Origin: Pleionea litopenaei | GTDB lineage: Bacteria; Pseudomonadota; Gammaproteobacteria; Enterobacterales; Kangiellaceae | Length of the DNA stretch: 64,000 nucleotides | Direction: 5' to 3' | NCBI RefSeq assembly: GCF_031198435.1 | Contig: NZ_CP133548.1 | Span: 2,013,501 to 2,077,500, forward strand | In this document: in pieces, positions 8,787 to 20,209 of the stretch | Position numbering within the stretch: the first letter of the stretch is position 1 | Layout of the letters: every line of letters starts with the position of its first letter | Notes under the pieces: generated by a model | Told to the model about the DNA's origin: nothing | Database searches by the model: none | The model's input: the letters and a program-made list of their open reading frames with translations, nothing else | Made by a program: the position numbers and the translations under genes

Positions 8787-10121
8787 TTACCGAATCTGAC
8801 CGGCAGCGCCATAATTCTTAAAATTCGCCTTTTTCAAAACTGACTCGTAGTTTCTAGACATCAAATGGCTTTGTACTTGCGCCATAAAGTCCATAACAAC
8901 AACAACGATAATCAGCAATGAGGTACCACCGAAGTAGAAAGGCACCTGAGTAAACAAGATTAGAAACTCTGGTAACAAGCACACGATAGTTACATAAAGT
9001 GCACCCGCCAAAGTAAGCCGCGTCATAACCTTGTCAATGTATTTGGAGGTTTGCTCACCAGGACGAATTCCAGGAATAAACGCTCCAGACTTCTTCAGAT
9101 TATCTGCTGTCTCACGAGGGTTCATGGTCAAAGCAGTGTAGAAGAAGCAGAAGAATATAATGCCTACCGCGTAGAGTAGAATGTACAAGGGATTACCTGG
9201 TTGCAATTGAGCAGAGATGTCACGCAACCAACCCAAGCTTTCATTTCCCTGGCCGATCCATTGCAAGATAGAGCCTGGGAACATGATGATTGCTGTTGCA
9301 AAGATAGCTGGAATAACGCCTGCCATGTTCACCTTTAATGGCAAATGGCTACTTTGCGCAGCAAATACTTTTCGTCCTTGTTGACGTTTCGCATAGTTAA
9401 CAACGATACGACGTTGACCACGCTCAACCCACACAACAAAGAACGTAACAATGATAATTAACGCAGCGATACCCATTAACGCTAAGGTATGGATTTCACC
9501 TTTGTAAGCTTGGTCGAAAGTCGTTCCGATAGCACTTGGAAGACCGGCGACGATGCCTGCGAAAATCAACATTGAAATACCGTTACCAATACCTCGTTCG
9601 GTTATTTGCTCACCTAACCACATCAAGAACATGGTGCCAGTAACCAAAGAAACGACCGCACCAAAATAGAATGCGAAACCAGGGTTAGCCACGATGCCAG
9701 GCAGCATATTTGGTAAGTTCATAGAAATACCAATTGCTTGCACTGTCGCTAAGGCTAATGTTAGATAACGAGTGTATTGATTAAGCTTACGACGTCCAGC
9801 TTCGCCTTCTTTCTTGAGCTGTTTCATGCGGTCATCTACAAAGCCCATGATTTGTATAATAATCGAGGCAGAGATGTAGGGCATAATCCCTAACGCAAAA
9901 ACACTGGCTCTTTCTAATGCACCACCAGAAAACATATTGAACATTGCCAATAAGTTACCTGATTGTTGTTCTAGCATTTGCTGCAAAACACTTGAGTCAA
10001 TGCCAGGAACCGGTACGAAAGAACCAATACGAAACACAATAAGAGCGCCGAGCAAAAACAGCAAACGCTGTTTTAGCTCGGACATTCCGCTATTGCTTGA
10101 GAGAGCAGGACCTTTGGCCAT
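8787..10121 (-). CDS. secY: Protein translocase subunit SecY
   Basis: A 444-residue, ten-span inner-membrane channel of the Sec translocon. The signature [19 protein letters not shown], the lateral-gate region and the cytoplasmic loop with [19 protein letters not shown] are visible. The start overlaps the rplO stop by one base, so expression is tied to the ribosomal genes. Its partner secE is in this window at 54.7 kb; secG is not. Confidence 0.99.
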   Translation of the reverse strand: MAKGPALSSNSGMSELKQRLLFLLGALIVFRIGSFVPVPGIDSSVLQQMLEQQSGNLLAMFNMFSGGALERASVFALGIMPYISASIIIQIMGFVDDRMKQLKKEGEAGRRKLNQYTRYLTLALATVQAIGISMNLPNMLPGIVANPGFAFYFGAVVSLVTGTMFLMWLGEQITERGIGNGISMLIFAGIVAGLPSAIGTTFDQAYKGEIHTLALMGIAALIIIVTFFVVWVERGQRRIVVNYAKRQQGRKVFAAQSSHLPLKVNMAGVIPAIFATAIIMFPGSILQWIGQGNESLGWLRDISAQLQPGNPLYILLYAVGIIFFCFFYTALTMNPRETADNLKKSGAFIPGIRPGEQTSKYIDKVMTRLTLAGALYVTIVCLLPEFLILFTQVPFYFGGTSLLIIVVVVMDFMAQVQSHLMSRNYESVLKKANFKNYGAAGQIR

Positions 10122-10558
10122 TAGCTTTCAACCTTTCCGCCTGCAGCTTCGATGGCTTCCTTTGCACCTTTAGATACACGGATACCAGCCGCTACAGTAA
10201 CAGATTTTTTAATTTCACCAGACAGCATTACTTTCACGTTTTCGATGCTGTTATTGATTACGCCAGCCGCTTTCAAGCTCAACATATCAACAACTTCACC
10301 TTCAACTTTGTTCAGCTCAGAAAGACGAACTTCTGCTGACACCAAAGATTTACGAGAAGTAAAACCGAACTTTGGTAGACGTTGTTTCAAAGGCATTTGA
10401 CCGCCTTCAAAACCTGCCTTAACTTTACCGCCAGAGCGCGACTTCAAACCTTTATGACCACGACCACCGGTTTTACCTAAAGTACTACCGATACCACGAC
10501 CAACACGTTTGCGAGATTTTTTCGCGCCGTCAGCTGGGCTAAGAGTATTTAATCGCAT
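10121..10558 (-). CDS. rplO: Large subunit ribosomal protein L15
   Basis: A 145-residue L15 with the basic glycine-rich N-terminus ([20 protein letters not shown], then [11 protein letters not shown]) that threads through 23S rRNA. Only one base separates it from rpmD, and it overlaps secY by one base. Confidence 0.99.
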   Translation of the reverse strand: MRLNTLSPADGAKKSRKRVGRGIGSTLGKTGGRGHKGLKSRSGGKVKAGFEGGQMPLKQRLPKFGFTSRKSLVSAEVRLSELNKVEGEVVDMLSLKAAGVINNSIENVKVMLSGEIKKSVTVAAGIRVSKGAKEAIEAAGGKVES

Positions 10559-10559
10559 T

Positions 10560-10742
10560 TTAGTCCTCCACGCTTACCATGTAGTAGACCTTATTTGCCA
10601 TACCGCGATTTTCTGGAGTATCCAAAACTTCAACAGTGTGGCCGATCTTGCGTAAACCCAAGCCTGCTAAACACGCTTTATGCGCCTTTAAGCGGCCAAT
10701 GCTAGAACGCGTTTGCGTTACTTTAAATGTTTTATTCGCCAT
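10560..10742 (-). CDS. rpmD: Large subunit ribosomal protein L30
   Basis: A 60-residue L30 with the family motif [22 protein letters not shown] and then IGHTVEV. It follows rpsE by 4 bp. Confidence 0.98.
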   Translation of the reverse strand: MANKTFKVTQTRSSIGRLKAHKACLAGLGLRKIGHTVEVLDTPENRGMANKVYYMVSVED

Positions 10743-10746
10743 GACA

Positions 10747-11253
10747 CTACTCCAGAATATCTTCTACAGTTTTGCCACGCTTAGCGGCGACCGACTCTGG
10801 AGTAGCCATGTTCGCTAAACCTTTGATTGTCGCGCGGACAATGTTAATCGGATTAGTAGAACCGTTACTCTTTGCCAGTACATTCTGTACACCAAGTACT
10901 TCGAATACAGCACGCATCGCACCACCGGCAATAATACCAGTACCTTCAGATGCAGGCTGCATGAACACTTTAGAGGCACCGTGAGCAGCATTTATAGGAT
11001 GCTGTAACGTGTGTCCGTCTTTTAGTTCGACCTGGACCATATTGCGACGAGCTTGCTCCATCGCCTTTTGAATCGCTGCTGGAACTTCGCGGGCTTTACC
11101 GCGACCAAAGCCAACCTTACCTTTACCATCGCCGACAACAGTTAAAGCGGTGAAAGAGAAAATACGACCACCTTTAACCACTTTGGCGACACGGTTAACG
11201 TTGACTAATTTTTCCACCAGACCTTCGGTGTTGTTCACTTCTTGTCTAGCCAT
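10747..11253 (-). CDS. rpsE: Small subunit ribosomal protein S5
   Basis: A protein of about 168 residues in the 30S body involved in decoding accuracy. The double-stranded RNA-binding-like N-terminal domain ([21 protein letters not shown], then GFGRGKA) and the C-terminal domain ([24 protein letters not shown]) are canonical. Two ATGs are adjacent (11256 and 11253); an AAGGG seven bases from the second makes it slightly the better start. Confidence 0.98.
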   Translation of the reverse strand: MARQEVNNTEGLVEKLVNVNRVAKVVKGGRIFSFTALTVVGDGKGKVGFGRGKAREVPAAIQKAMEQARRNMVQVELKDGHTLQHPINAAHGASKVFMQPASEGTGIIAGGAMRAVFEVLGVQNVLAKSNGSTNPINIVRATIKGLANMATPESVAAKRGKTVEDILE

Positions 11254-11263
11254 CATTCAACCC

Positions 11264-11617
11264 TTAAAACTGGAGACCTTTCTCTCGAGCCGCATCCGCC
11301 AATGCTTTAACTCGACCATGGTATTTAAAACCGGAACGATCAAACGCAACATTCAATACGCCAGCTTCTAGTGCTCTTTCAGCAACTAAATTACCGACTT
11401 TCTTCGCTGCATCAACGTTTCCAGTACTTTTAAGTTCGCTTTTAACTGCTTTCTCAAGTGATGAGGCAGCAGCCAAAACACGTCCATCTTCTGCAGAAAT
11501 TACTTGAGCGTAAATATGCTGAGCAGTACGGTTGACTACTAAGCGGTTTACACCAAGCTCTTTCATGTGATAGCGCCCAGAAGCGGCGCGACGAATTCTT
11601 GCTTGCTTCTTACTCAT
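11264..11617 (-). CDS. rplR: Large subunit ribosomal protein L18
   Basis: A 117-residue 5S rRNA-binding protein. [35 protein letters not shown] and [19 protein letters not shown] segments match the family; the actual sequence before GVLNVAF is AERALEA. Confidence 0.98.
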   Translation of the reverse strand: MSKKQARIRRAASGRYHMKELGVNRLVVNRTAQHIYAQVISAEDGRVLAAASSLEKAVKSELKSTGNVDAAKKVGNLVAERALEAGVLNVAFDRSGFKYHGRVKALADAAREKGLQF

Positions 11618-11626
11618 GACGACGCC

Positions 11627-12160
11627 CTACTTTTTCTTCGCTTCTTTACGACGAATATGCTCATCAGCATAACGAACACCTTTACCTTTATAAGGCTCTG
11701 GCGGACGATACGCGCGAATATTCGCTGCAACTTGACCGACTAATTGCTTGTCGGCGCCCTTGACAACTACGTCAGTATTTGACGGAGTTTCAACAGTAAT
11801 ACCCTCTGGTACTTCGTAATCAACAGGATGCGAAAAACCTAGGGTCAGGCTTAATGTTTTACCTTTTGCTTGCGCACGGTAACCAACACCAACCAGCTGC
11901 AATTTCTTCTCAAAGCCGTCGCTTACACCGATAACCATGCCGTTAATTAAAGAACGCATAGTTCCAGCAAATGCACTTGCATTAGCAACACCTTCGCGAG
12001 GAGCAAAAGTTAGTAGGTTGTCATCTTGTTTAACTTCAACAGCATCGTGTACTGTTCTTTTTAACTCACCTTTACTGCCTTTGACAGTAACTTCTTGACC
12101 ACTGATAGTTACAGTGACACCAGAAGGGATAGTTACAGGATTTTTAGCTACTCGAGACAT
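11627..12160 (-). CDS. rplF: Large subunit ribosomal protein L6
   Basis: A 177-residue protein with the two tandem L6 folds. [15 protein letters not shown] starts it, and the C-terminal [22 protein letters not shown] signature ends it. It lies 11 bp after rpsH. Confidence 0.99.
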   Translation of the reverse strand: MSRVAKNPVTIPSGVTVTISGQEVTVKGSKGELKRTVHDAVEVKQDDNLLTFAPREGVANASAFAGTMRSLINGMVIGVSDGFEKKLQLVGVGYRAQAKGKTLSLTLGFSHPVDYEVPEGITVETPSNTDVVVKGADKQLVGQVAANIRAYRPPEPYKGKGVRYADEHIRRKEAKKK

Positions 12161-12171
12161 GATACTACTCC

Positions 12172-12570
12172 TTAACTTACGGTGCAGATCACTTCACCAC
12201 CGAAACCGGCAGCGCGTGCAGCTTTATCTGTCATTACACCTTTAGAAGTAGAGATGATTGCGATACCAAGACCGCCTTCCACTTTAGGAAGCTCATCTAC
12301 TTTCTTATAAATGCGTAAACCTGGACGACTAACTCGCTTCAAGACGTCGATAACTGGACGACCTTGATAGTACTTTAACTGTACTGACAAAGTGCGCTTG
12401 TTACCTTCTTCTTCTGAAACAGAGTAGTCAAGGATATAACCTTCTTCTTTAAGCACGTTACAAACGTTAACTTTTTGCTTAGAAGACGGCATATTTACTG
12501 ATTTTTTGCCTGCCATTTGACCGTTACGAACACGGGTCAATAAATCGGCAATTGGATCTTGCAAACTCAT
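12172..12570 (-). CDS. rpsH: Small subunit ribosomal protein S8
   Basis: A 132-residue 16S-binding protein. [18 protein letters not shown] and the C-terminal [21 protein letters not shown] motif are intact. In E. coli S8 represses the spc operon by binding mRNA near the rplE start; I did not model that site here. Confidence 0.99.
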   Translation of the reverse strand: MSLQDPIADLLTRVRNGQMAGKKSVNMPSSKQKVNVCNVLKEEGYILDYSVSEEEGNKRTLSVQLKYYQGRPVIDVLKRVSRPGLRIYKKVDELPKVEGGLGIAIISTSKGVMTDKAARAAGFGGEVICTVS

Positions 12571-12587
12571 GACGATTCTCCCAAGAA

Positions 12588-12893
12588 TTACCAGCTAGCT
12601 TTAACCAAGCCTGGAACATCGCCTTTCATTGCATGCTCACGTAATTTGTTACGGCACAAGCCGAACTTACGTAAGTAGCCATGAGGACGCCCAGTAACTC
12701 GGCATCGATTGTGTTGACGTACAGGACTCGCATTACGAGGCAACTTTTGTAATTGAAGTTGCGCTTCCCATTTCTCGTCTTCACTAGCTTTGGGATCACG
12801 GATAATCGCTTTTAACTCTGCACGTTTTTCAGCGTATTTCGCAACGGTGCGAGCACGCTTTTTCTCGCGCTGAATCATTGATACTTTAGCCAT
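12588..12893 (-). CDS. rpsN: Small subunit ribosomal protein S14
   Basis: A 101-residue S14 of the long, zinc-free type; no CxxC pairs are present. [20 protein letters not shown] and the terminal PGLVKASW are characteristic. Confidence 0.99.
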   Translation of the reverse strand: MAKVSMIQREKKRARTVAKYAEKRAELKAIIRDPKASEDEKWEAQLQLQKLPRNASPVRQHNRCRVTGRPHGYLRKFGLCRNKLREHAMKGDVPGLVKASW

Positions 12894-12903
12894 TTCTCGT
12901 TCC

Positions 12904-13443
12904 TTAACTCTTTAAAGGGAAGTTAAAGGCGTCTAATAACGCTCGAGCTTCTTCGTTAGATTCCGCAGTGGTTGTGATAGTAATATCTAAACCACGCACT
13001 TTATCGACTTTATCGTAGTCGATTTCTGGGAATACGATTTGCTCTTTAATTCCTAAAGAGTAGTTTCCACGTCCGTCAAATGACTTAGGGTTCAAGCCAC
13101 GGAAGTCACGGATACGAGGAATAGCAATAGAAATCAATCGCTCGAAGAATTCCCACATTTTTTCGCCACGCAATGTTACTTTACATCCAATGGGATATCC
13201 TTCACGGATTTTAAAACCTGCAACAGACTTTCGAGCTCGGGTAACTACCGGCTTTTGGCCTGAGATTGCGGTCATATCGCTCATTGCATGTTCGATAACT
13301 TTCTTGTCGCCAACCGCTTCACCCAGACCCATGTTCAATGTGATCTTTGTAATGCGTGGGACTTGCATGACAGATTTGTAGTCGAACTTCTCTTGAAGTT
13401 GCTTGACTACATTGTCTTTGTATAAGTCGTGCAGTTTCGCCAT
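12904..13443 (-). CDS. rplE: Large subunit ribosomal protein L5
   Basis: A 179-residue central-protuberance protein that binds 5S rRNA with L18. [36 protein letters not shown] and [18 protein letters not shown] are family signatures. Confidence 0.99.
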   Translation of the reverse strand: MAKLHDLYKDNVVKQLQEKFDYKSVMQVPRITKITLNMGLGEAVGDKKVIEHAMSDMTAISGQKPVVTRARKSVAGFKIREGYPIGCKVTLRGEKMWEFFERLISIAIPRIRDFRGLNPKSFDGRGNYSLGIKEQIVFPEIDYDKVDKVRGLDITITTTAESNEEARALLDAFNFPLKS

Positions 13444-13463
13444 CTTTAATTCACCAAATTAGA

Positions 13464-13784
13464 TTAAATATCAATCTGTTCACCAGAAGACTTGAATACG
13501 CGAACTTTCGCGCCATCTTCTAGCGTTTTGATACCAACACGATCAGCCTTACCAGTAGCCGCATTGAAAATCGCAATATTTGAGATGTGAAGCGGAGCTT
13601 CTTTCTCAATAATGCCGCCTTCAATACCTGCTTGAGGATTGGCGCGCTGGTGTTTTTTCACTAAGTTCGCGCCTTCCACGATAACTTTATCGTGTTCAAC
13701 AAGAATCTTAGTGACTTTGCCACGCTGACCTTTACTTTTGCCTGCGATTACAATGACTTCATCGCCGCTTTTGATCTTACGCAT
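13464..13784 (-). CDS. rplX: Large subunit ribosomal protein L24
   Basis: A 106-residue early-assembly protein with the KOW motif at the start ([28 protein letters not shown]). It is 13 bp after rplN. Confidence 0.99.
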   Translation of the reverse strand: MRKIKSGDEVIVIAGKSKGQRGKVTKILVEHDKVIVEGANLVKKHQRANPQAGIEGGIIEKEAPLHISNIAIFNAATGKADRVGIKTLEDGAKVRVFKSSGEQIDI

Positions 13785-13797
13785 GCCTCAAGTCTCC

Positions 13798-14166
13798 TTA
13801 TAGCACTTCAGGAGCCAGTGATACGATCTTCATGAACTTGTCACCACGTAATTCACGAGTAACAGGTCCGAAAATACGAGTACCAATCGGCTGCAAGTTA
13901 TTGTTAAGAAGAACCGCTGCGTTACCGTCGAAACGAATAATGGAACCGTCAGGACGGCGAACACCTTTACGAGTACGCACTACAACTGCGTTCACGATGT
14001 CACCTTTCTTAACTTTTCCGCGTGGAATCGCTTCTTTCACGCTCACCTTAATTACGTCACCAATGTGGGCGTAACGTCGGTGCGATCCTCCCAAGACCTT
14101 TATACACATTACTTGACGCGCACCACTATTATCAGCCACATCAAGCATCGATTGCATCTGGATCAT
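13798..14166 (-). CDS. rplN: Large subunit ribosomal protein L14
   Basis: A 122-residue L14 and first gene of the spc operon. [28 protein letters not shown] and the C-terminal [10 protein letters not shown] are typical. A 111-bp gap with a hairpin and a promoter separates it from rpsQ. Confidence 0.99.
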   Translation of the reverse strand: MIQMQSMLDVADNSGARQVMCIKVLGGSHRRYAHIGDVIKVSVKEAIPRGKVKKGDIVNAVVVRTRKGVRRPDGSIIRFDGNAAVLLNNNLQPIGTRIFGPVTRELRGDKFMKIVSLAPEVL

Positions 14167-14224
14167 CGGTTATCTCCGCATTCAACCCGCACATTTACCG
14201 ATAGTCCGGCAAAAAGGACGCGGG

Positions 14225-14253
14225 AGTATACATTAAAATTATCGTTAAGTCAC
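14225..14253 (-). promoter_or_regulatory. spc operon promoter
   Basis: On the minus strand TATACT (14225-14230) lies 17 bp from GTGACT (14248-14253), which matches four of six -35 positions, with a GC-rich CCCGCG discriminator. It is in the rpsQ-rplN gap, the same position as the E. coli spc promoter. The -35 overlaps one arm of the hairpin at 14248-14270. Confidence 0.65.
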
Positions 14254-14270
14254 AGCCTTTAGCTGTGACT
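14248..14270 (-). terminator. Hairpin at the end of the S10 operon
   Basis: Perfect 9-bp AGTCACAGC/GCTGTGACT arms with a five-base loop directly after rpsQ. There is no strong T run on the minus strand, so termination is probably incomplete and read-through into the spc genes is expected. Confidence 0.5.
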
Positions 14271-14277
14271 CAGTCAA

Positions 14278-14538
14278 TTAGTTTGCTTTTTCGACAATCT
14301 CAACAAGTTGCCAGGTTTTTGATTTTGAAAGAGGACGGCTCTCAACCACTCTTACAAGATCACCCATGTTGCACTCGTTGTTCTCATCATGAGCATGTAC
14401 TTTTGTAGAACGCTTAATAAATTTTCCGTACAAAGGATGCTTTACCTGGCGCTCGATTAGCACAGTGATGGTTTTATCCATCTTGTCACTCACTACTTTA
14501 CCAAGGAGAGTGCGCTTTACAGTTGCTTGCTCGCTCAT
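14278..14538 (-). CDS. rpsQ: Small subunit ribosomal protein S17
   Basis: An 86-residue OB-fold S17 with [24 protein letters not shown] and [21 protein letters not shown]. It overlaps rpmC by one base and ends the S10 operon. Confidence 0.99.
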   Translation of the reverse strand: MSEQATVKRTLLGKVVSDKMDKTITVLIERQVKHPLYGKFIKRSTKVHAHDENNECNMGDLVRVVESRPLSKSKTWQLVEIVEKAN

Positions 14539-14729
14539 TACGAATCTGCCTTCTGGTTAAGTACAGTTTTAACACGCGCGATGTTTCGGCGTACCTGCTT
14601 CAGCTGATGAGTTTGGTTCAGCTGGCCAGTTGCATGCTGCATACGCAGATTGAACTGTTCTTTGCTTAGCTCGATTAGCTCTGCATTCAGCTCATCAACG
14701 CTTTTTTCACGTAAATCAGTTGCTTTCAT
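14538..14729 (-). CDS. rpmC: Large subunit ribosomal protein L29
   Basis: A 63-residue two-helix protein at the polypeptide exit ([23 protein letters not shown]). It overlaps both rplP and rpsQ by one base, indicating coupled translation. Confidence 0.98.
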   Translation of the reverse strand: MKATDLREKSVDELNAELIELSKEQFNLRMQHATGQLNQTHQLKQVRRNIARVKTVLNQKADS

Positions 14730-15142
14730 TACATTACCGTCCGAGTTACAAAGGTGGTTCTTACTGGCAACTTAGCAGCCGCTAATTGGAATGCTTCACG
14801 CGCCAGCGCTTCAGGTACCCCTTCAACCTCGTATAAAACACGACCTGGCTGAATTTGAGCTACCCAGTACTCCACACTACCTTTACCTTTACCCATACGT
14901 ACTTCTAATGGCTTCTGAGTAATTGGCTTGTCTGGAAATACCCGAATGTATACTTTTCCCGCACGTTTCATATGACGAGTCATAGCACGACGTGCCGCTT
15001 CGATTTGACGAGAAGTTAAACGACCGCGAGTAGTAGCTTTTAAGCCAAACTCACCGAAACTAACTTTACCGCCGGCAATCGCAACACCGCGGTTACGACC
15101 TTTCTGAACCTTACGGAACTTCGTTCTTTTTGGTAATAACAT
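14729..15142 (-). CDS. rplP: Large subunit ribosomal protein L16
   Basis: A 137-residue protein near the A site and peptidyl transferase centre. [19 protein letters not shown] and the loop with [28 protein letters not shown] are canonical. Confidence 0.99.
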   Translation of the reverse strand: MLLPKRTKFRKVQKGRNRGVAIAGGKVSFGEFGLKATTRGRLTSRQIEAARRAMTRHMKRAGKVYIRVFPDKPITQKPLEVRMGKGKGSVEYWVAQIQPGRVLYEVEGVPEALAREAFQLAAAKLPVRTTFVTRTVM

Positions 15143-15153
15143 GGTCGATACCC

Positions 15154-15852
15154 CTACTTCTTCTTAGCACGGGGGCCTTTCTTTTTAGGAGCTGGAGCTT
15201 CGACTTCTGTCTGTTGCTCTTCACCACCTAAAACTTCGCCCTTGAAGATCCATACTTTCACACCAATTACACCGTAAGTAGTGTGAGCTTCGGCTGTTGC
15301 ATAGTCGATATCAGCACGTAGTGTGTGCAAAGGTACACGACCTTCACGGTACCACTCGGTACGTGCAATCTCTGCGCCGCCTAAACGACCAGAAACTTGA
15401 ATTTTGATACCGCCAGCGCCTAAACGCATTGAGTTTTGAACAGCACGCTTCATTGCACGACGGAACATAACACGACGTTCCAACTGCTGAGCGACGCTGT
15501 CACCGACTAATTGCGCGTCTAATTCTGGCTTACGAACTTGCTCGATATTAACTTGAGTAGCAAGGCCAGTAAGGTTTGATAACTTCTTACGAAGCTTCTC
15601 AATGTCTTCACCTTTCTTACCAATCACAATACCAGGGCGAGCTGTGTGAATCGTAACGCGTAAAGCTTTAGCTGGACGCTCAATTTCAATGCGAGAAACT
15701 GACGCAGATGCTAATTCTTTCTTTAACCAGTTACGAATCTGAATATCGCTTTCCAGGTTATCGGCGTAATCTCCACGCTCGGCATACCAAGTTGCATTGT
15801 GCTGCTTAACAATCCCTAAACGGATGCCGGTTGGATGTACTTTTTGACCCAT
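15154..15852 (-). CDS. rpsC: Small subunit ribosomal protein S3
   Basis: A 232-residue protein at the mRNA entry tunnel. The KH domain with [20 protein letters not shown] and the C-terminal domain with [33 protein letters not shown] are present, followed by a short basic tail. Confidence 0.99.
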   Translation of the reverse strand: MGQKVHPTGIRLGIVKQHNATWYAERGDYADNLESDIQIRNWLKKELASASVSRIEIERPAKALRVTIHTARPGIVIGKKGEDIEKLRKKLSNLTGLATQVNIEQVRKPELDAQLVGDSVAQQLERRVMFRRAMKRAVQNSMRLGAGGIKIQVSGRLGGAEIARTEWYREGRVPLHTLRADIDYATAEAHTTYGVIGVKVWIFKGEVLGGEEQQTEVEAPAPKKKGPRAKKK

Positions 15853-15862
15853 TACCTATCTC

Positions 15863-16195
15863 CTACTTTTCCGCGACTTTGACGGTGATGTGGCATGAAC
15901 GCTTAAAAATGCGGTCAGCTCTGCCTTTCGCTCGCGGTTTAATACGCTTAAGCGTTGGGCCTTCGTCAACGAAAACGGTTGAAACTGTTAATTCGTCAAT
16001 ATCAGCACCGTCGTTATGCTCGGCATTTGCGATGGCAGACTCCAAGACTTTCTTCATTAAGCCAGCGGCTTTCTTGGGGCTGAATTGGAGAATTTGTAAT
16101 GCTCTTTCTACTGGTAAACCACGAATTTGATCAGCAACCAAACGTGCTTTTTGAGCAGAGATGCGAGCATGTCTTAAAACTGCTTGAGTTTCCAT
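15863..16195 (-). CDS. rplV: Large subunit ribosomal protein L22
   Basis: A 110-residue protein whose beta hairpin lines the exit tunnel (the [20 protein letters not shown] segment). A longer frame to 16270 exists, but the start at 16195 gives [22 protein letters not shown], the normal N-terminus, and has a GGAGGT Shine-Dalgarno six bases ahead. Confidence 0.98.
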   Translation of the reverse strand: METQAVLRHARISAQKARLVADQIRGLPVERALQILQFSPKKAAGLMKKVLESAIANAEHNDGADIDELTVSTVFVDEGPTLKRIKPRAKGRADRIFKRSCHITVKVAEK

Positions 16196-16208
16196 GATGA
16201 CCTCCGCC

Positions 16209-16484
16209 TTATCGCTTCGATGATTTATCAGCAACATGGCCTTTGTAAGTACGAGTTGGTGCAAACTCACCTAACTTGTGACCTACCATGTCTTCGGTAA
16301 CGAAAACAGGCACATGTTGACGACCATTGTGAACCGCGATGGTAAGGCCTACCATTTCTGGAGAAACCATTGAGCGGCGAGACCAAGTTTTAATTGGCTT
16401 CTTACTGTTACTTTCAAGAGCCTCGTCGACTTTCTTCATTAAATGAAGGTCGATAAATGGGCCTTTCTTTAGTGAACGTGGCAC
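16209..16484 (-). CDS. rpsS: Small subunit ribosomal protein S19
   Basis: A 91-residue head protein: [19 protein letters not shown] and [23 protein letters not shown] are typical. It lies 14 bp after rplB. Confidence 0.99.
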   Translation of the reverse strand: MPRSLKKGPFIDLHLMKKVDEALESNSKKPIKTWSRRSMVSPEMVGLTIAVHNGRQHVPVFVTEDMVGHKLGEFAPTRTYKGHVADKSSKR

Positions 16485-16498
16485 AGTTCTACCCTCTG

Positions 16499-17326
16499 TT
16501 ATTTCTTATTACGACGACGAACGATTAGTTTGTCGGTACGTTTGTTACTACGAGTCTTCTTGCCCTTAGTTGGTACACCCCATGGAGTTACAGGATGACG
16601 GCCACCTGAGGTACGTCCCTCACCACCACCGTGTGGATGGTCGACTGGGTTCATAGCAACGCCTCGAACAGTAGGACGAACTCCACGCCAACGTGATGCA
16701 CCGGCTTTACCCAGTGAACGTAGCATATGTTCGGCGTTACCAACTTCACCAACAGTTGCACGGCAATCCGCTAGAACTTTACGCATTTCGCCAGAGCGTA
16801 AACGTAAGGTCACATAAGCGCCATCACGAGCAACGATTTGCACGTAAGTACCAGCACTTCGAGCGATTTGCGCGCCTTTACCCGGTTTCATTTCAACACA
16901 ATGAACGGTTGAACCAACTGGGATATTACGCATTGGTAAAGTGTTACCTGCTTTAATTGGAGCATGGTCGCCAGAAATTACCTGGTCACCTGCCTGCAGG
17001 CCTTTAGGTGCAATGATATAACGACGCTCACCATCTTTATAAAGAACAAGAGCGATGTTTGCACTGCGGTTAGGATCGTATTCCAAACGCTCTACAGTCG
17101 CTGGGATACCATCTTTATTTCGTTTAAAGTCAACTAAACGGTAGTGTTGACGATGACCGCCACCAATGTGACGAACCGTAATACGACCATTATTGTTACG
17201 ACCACCTTTCTTGCTCTTCTTATCTAGAAGTGCGGCGTGTGGCTTGCCTTTGTGTAAATCAGGGTTAACCACTTTAACGACAAAGCGACGCCCTGCAGAA
17301 GTTGGTTTAGCTTTAACGATAGCCAT
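16499..17326 (-). CDS. rplB: Large subunit ribosomal protein L2
   Basis: A 275-residue protein required for subunit association and peptidyl transferase assembly. It shows [20 protein letters not shown] and the conserved [20 protein letters not shown] loop with the histidine near the catalytic centre. Confidence 0.99.
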   Translation of the reverse strand: MAIVKAKPTSAGRRFVVKVVNPDLHKGKPHAALLDKKSKKGGRNNNGRITVRHIGGGHRQHYRLVDFKRNKDGIPATVERLEYDPNRSANIALVLYKDGERRYIIAPKGLQAGDQVISGDHAPIKAGNTLPMRNIPVGSTVHCVEMKPGKGAQIARSAGTYVQIVARDGAYVTLRLRSGEMRKVLADCRATVGEVGNAEHMLRSLGKAGASRWRGVRPTVRGVAMNPVDHPHGGGEGRTSGGRHPVTPWGVPTKGKKTRSNKRTDKLIVRRRNKK

Positions 17327-17344
17327 CTTAATTCACCTCTTCGC

Positions 17345-17638
17345 TTATTCGGCGCCTACAAAGTCGATGTCCTGACCTTCTTTCAGAGACACGTAGGCTT
17401 TTTTCCAATTCTTACGACGGCCGGTCATCGCACCAACGCGTTTAGTTTTACCTTTCACGTTAAGTGTGCTGACTGATTCCACTTCTACTTCGAACATGGC
17501 TTCAACAGCTTTTTTGATTTCCAGCTTATTCGCATCTTTTGCAACTTTGAAAACGAACTGTCCGTTTTCTGCGTTCACTGTTGCTTTCTCAGAAATATGA
17601 GGTGCCAAAAGCACTTTTGCTAAACGTTCTTGGTTCAT
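17345..17638 (-). CDS. rplW: Large subunit ribosomal protein L23
   Basis: A 97-residue exit-site protein that docks trigger factor and [14 protein letters not shown] and [21 protein letters not shown] are family hallmarks. It overlaps rplD by four bases (ATGA). Confidence 0.99.
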   Translation of the reverse strand: MNQERLAKVLLAPHISEKATVNAENGQFVFKVAKDANKLEIKKAVEAMFEVEVESVSTLNVKGKTKRVGAMTGRRKNWKKAYVSLKEGQDIDFVGAE

Positions 17639-18252
17639 CCTAGCATCTCCTCAAATTTCTTAACCGCACCAACAGTCATTAAGACTTTGTCGTAAGCGAT
17701 CAAGCTAACAGGATCAACACCTTGCGGGTCACGTACGTCTACTTTATGTAGGTTACGCGCTGCAAGATATAAATTCTCTTCAACGTCTTCGGTCACAACT
17801 AAAACGTCTTTTAGCTCAAGCTCTTTAAGCTTGCTCACTAATTCTTTGGTTTTTGGTGCAGATACTGCAAACTCTTCAACCACTACCAAACGCTCTTGAC
17901 GTACTAGCTCAGACAAAATCGCTTGCATCGCACCGCGATACATTTTGCGATTTACTTTTTGCGAGTAATCTTGAGGCTTAGCAGCAAATGTTACACCACC
18001 GGCACGCCAAATTGGGCTACGGATAGTACCCGCACGAGCGCGGCCAGTACCCTTTTGACGCCAAGGCTTTTTACCGCCACCGCTTACTTCAGCACGAGTT
18101 TTTTGAGCGCGAGTACCAGAACGTGAAGCAGCCATATAAGCAACAACAACCTGGTGAACTAATGCTTCGTTAAACTCACGGCCGAAAGCAGTTTCAGAAA
18201 CTTGCAAAGCGCCACTTGCGTTATTGCCGGGAACAGATAAATTAATTTCCAT
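17635..18252 (-). CDS. rplD: Large subunit ribosomal protein L4
   Basis: A 205-residue L4. The extended tunnel loop ([25 protein letters not shown]) and the globular part are intact. In E. coli L4 represses the S10 operon by attenuation and translational control at the leader; a matching attenuator-like hairpin is seen at 19322-19366. Confidence 0.99.
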   Translation of the reverse strand: MEINLSVPGNNASGALQVSETAFGREFNEALVHQVVVAYMAASRSGTRAQKTRAEVSGGGKKPWRQKGTGRARAGTIRSPIWRAGGVTFAAKPQDYSQKVNRKMYRGAMQAILSELVRQERLVVVEEFAVSAPKTKELVSKLKELELKDVLVVTEDVEENLYLAARNLHKVDVRDPQGVDPVSLIAYDKVLMTVGAVKKFEEMLG

Positions 18253-18263
18253 TCGTCTTCCCC

Positions 18264-18899
18264 TTAGCCTACCTTAACTGCTGGTCGAACGATTACATCG
18301 CCGCCAACGGCACCTGGAACAGCGCCTTTGATTAAAATAATGTTGCGTTCAGCGTCAACTCGCACGACTTCTAGAGTCTGTGTAGTTACTCGCTCAGCAC
18401 CCATGTGTCCAGACATCTTTTTGCCTTTGAAAACACGACCTGGCGTTTGGTTTTGACCAATCGAACCAGGAACACGGTGAGAGATAGAGTTACCGTGAGT
18501 TGCGTCTTGACCACGGAAGTTCCAACGCTTGATGGTACCGGCGTAACCTTTACCTTTTGAGGTACCAGTTACGTCAACTTTTTGGCCAGCTTCGAAGATA
18601 TCAACTTTGATTTCTCCGCCAAGCTCAAGACCATCAATTGCGTCTACGCGGAATTCCCATAATCCGCGACCTGCTTCAACACCAGCTTTCTTGAAGTGGC
18701 CTGCAGCAGCTTTAGTTACACGAGAAGCTTTTTTACTACCCGTAGTCACCTGAACAGCAGTGTAGCCGTCAGTTTCTTGTGTCTTAACCTGAGTAATGCG
18801 ATTAGCTTCTACCTCAACCACAGTTACAGGAATAGATTCACCATTCTCTGTAAATACTCGGGTCATTCCGCATTTGCGGCCTACGATTCCGATTGTCAT
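18264..18899 (-). CDS. rplC: Large subunit ribosomal protein L3
   Basis: A 211-residue primary assembly protein. It shows the N-terminal [17 protein letters not shown] and the extended loop [22 protein letters not shown]. The loop contains the glutamine methylated by PrmB in E. coli. Confidence 0.99.
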   Translation of the reverse strand: MTIGIVGRKCGMTRVFTENGESIPVTVVEVEANRITQVKTQETDGYTAVQVTTGSKKASRVTKAAAGHFKKAGVEAGRGLWEFRVDAIDGLELGGEIKVDIFEAGQKVDVTGTSKGKGYAGTIKRWNFRGQDATHGNSISHRVPGSIGQNQTPGRVFKGKKMSGHMGAERVTTQTLEVVRVDAERNIILIKGAVPGAVGGDVIVRPAVKVG

Positions 18900-18975
18900 G
18901 TTACGGCCCTCTAAATGACGTTGGATTTGCCAACATCTCTAGTCATCAATCTTTCAGTTACTAACTGCTTTCTAC

Positions 18976-19478
<503 letters not shown>

Positions 19479-19484
19479 CGCGCT

Positions 19485-19513
19485 ATTATATGAGAAGTTC
19501 AATTTATAAGCAA
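19485..19513 (-). promoter_or_regulatory. S10 operon promoter
   Basis: On the minus strand TTGCTT (19508-19513), a 17-bp spacer and a perfect TATAAT (19485-19490) are followed by AGCGCGCCC, a GC-rich discriminator of the kind found at growth-rate-regulated promoters. Confidence 0.85.
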
Positions 19514-19720
19514 GCCATAATCTGACTTTATCTGACGGGGTTGTGCGGACAGGTCAACGGAACAACGCCGACAATTAGCTAAAGGCACTGGCCAACCGCA
19601 TATAACGCTAATTTATCGTGCACTGTTTTATTATAAATCAATAACTTACTGTGCAACCGCTCAACTATAGGTCTACTCGATTCATTAAGACATGATCAAC
19701 ATTTAACTAGGATTAAATAG

Positions 19721-20209
19721 TTAAAGAGACAATAGTTGATAAGACATAAGGCCAACCGTCACAGCGCAGACCAACAGCATCAGCCGCCAAAATAAGGCTC
19801 TTCCGGCAAAATACGATTGATCCAAGTGTTTTTGGCGAATCCAGGAAAAATAGGCGGCCACGGCCATCATGATGATCAAGAGCACATCGACCACCATGCC
19901 TTGGCGCAAAAAGAATCGTGGAACTAACACCAAGGTTAGGGCAATAAATGCCTCATACTTAAAACGTTGCCATAATCCCCAGGCAACTAAGGTTTTCCGA
20001 TAGGGAATGGCATGATTACTATTAACATGGTTGCTATTAACATGGTTACCATTAACATGAGTACCATTAAAGAAAGCGCTAGCACCTTCGCTAGAACCGG
20101 TTTCTTTCGCTTTGTCATTAGCTTCAGCGGTCTCACGGCAGGAAGTCGAGCTTGTTGCTCCTCGATTGGTCGAGTTCGAATTGTCTGACGGATTATCCAT
20201 ATTTTTCAT
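19721..20209 (-). CDS. Hypothetical small membrane protein with an Asn-rich repeat
   Basis: A 162-residue open frame of unknown function. The N-terminal 70 residues are polar and Ser/Asn/Thr-rich and contain four near-identical HVNxN units encoded by a 15-bp tandem repeat. Three hydrophobic segments follow (about 83-98, 103-121 and 138-160). There is no convincing Shine-Dalgarno at either possible start (20209, or the ATG three codons later). I cannot assign a family; the hydrophobic half looks real but the gene is less certain than its neighbours. Confidence 0.5.
   Translation of the reverse strand: MKNMDNPSDNSNSTNRGATSSTSCRETAEANDKAKETGSSEGASAFFNGTHVNGNHVNSNHVNSNHAIPYRKTLVAWGLWQRFKYEAFIALTLVLVPRFFLRQGMVVDVLLIIMMAVAAYFSWIRQKHLDQSYFAGRALFWRLMLLVCAVTVGLMSYQLLSL
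20035..20078 (-). repeat. 15-bp tandem repeat inside the hypothetical membrane protein gene
   Basis: Three to four copies of a 15-bp unit (core ATTAACATGGTT on the plus strand) in frame with the coding sequence. They encode the repeated HVN-containing unit, so copy number can vary without shifting the frame. Confidence 0.7.

Noticed and set aside
16196..16270. 25-residue extension of L22
   Set aside because: It overlaps rpsS and is not found in L22 proteins; a GGAGGT sits before the shorter start.
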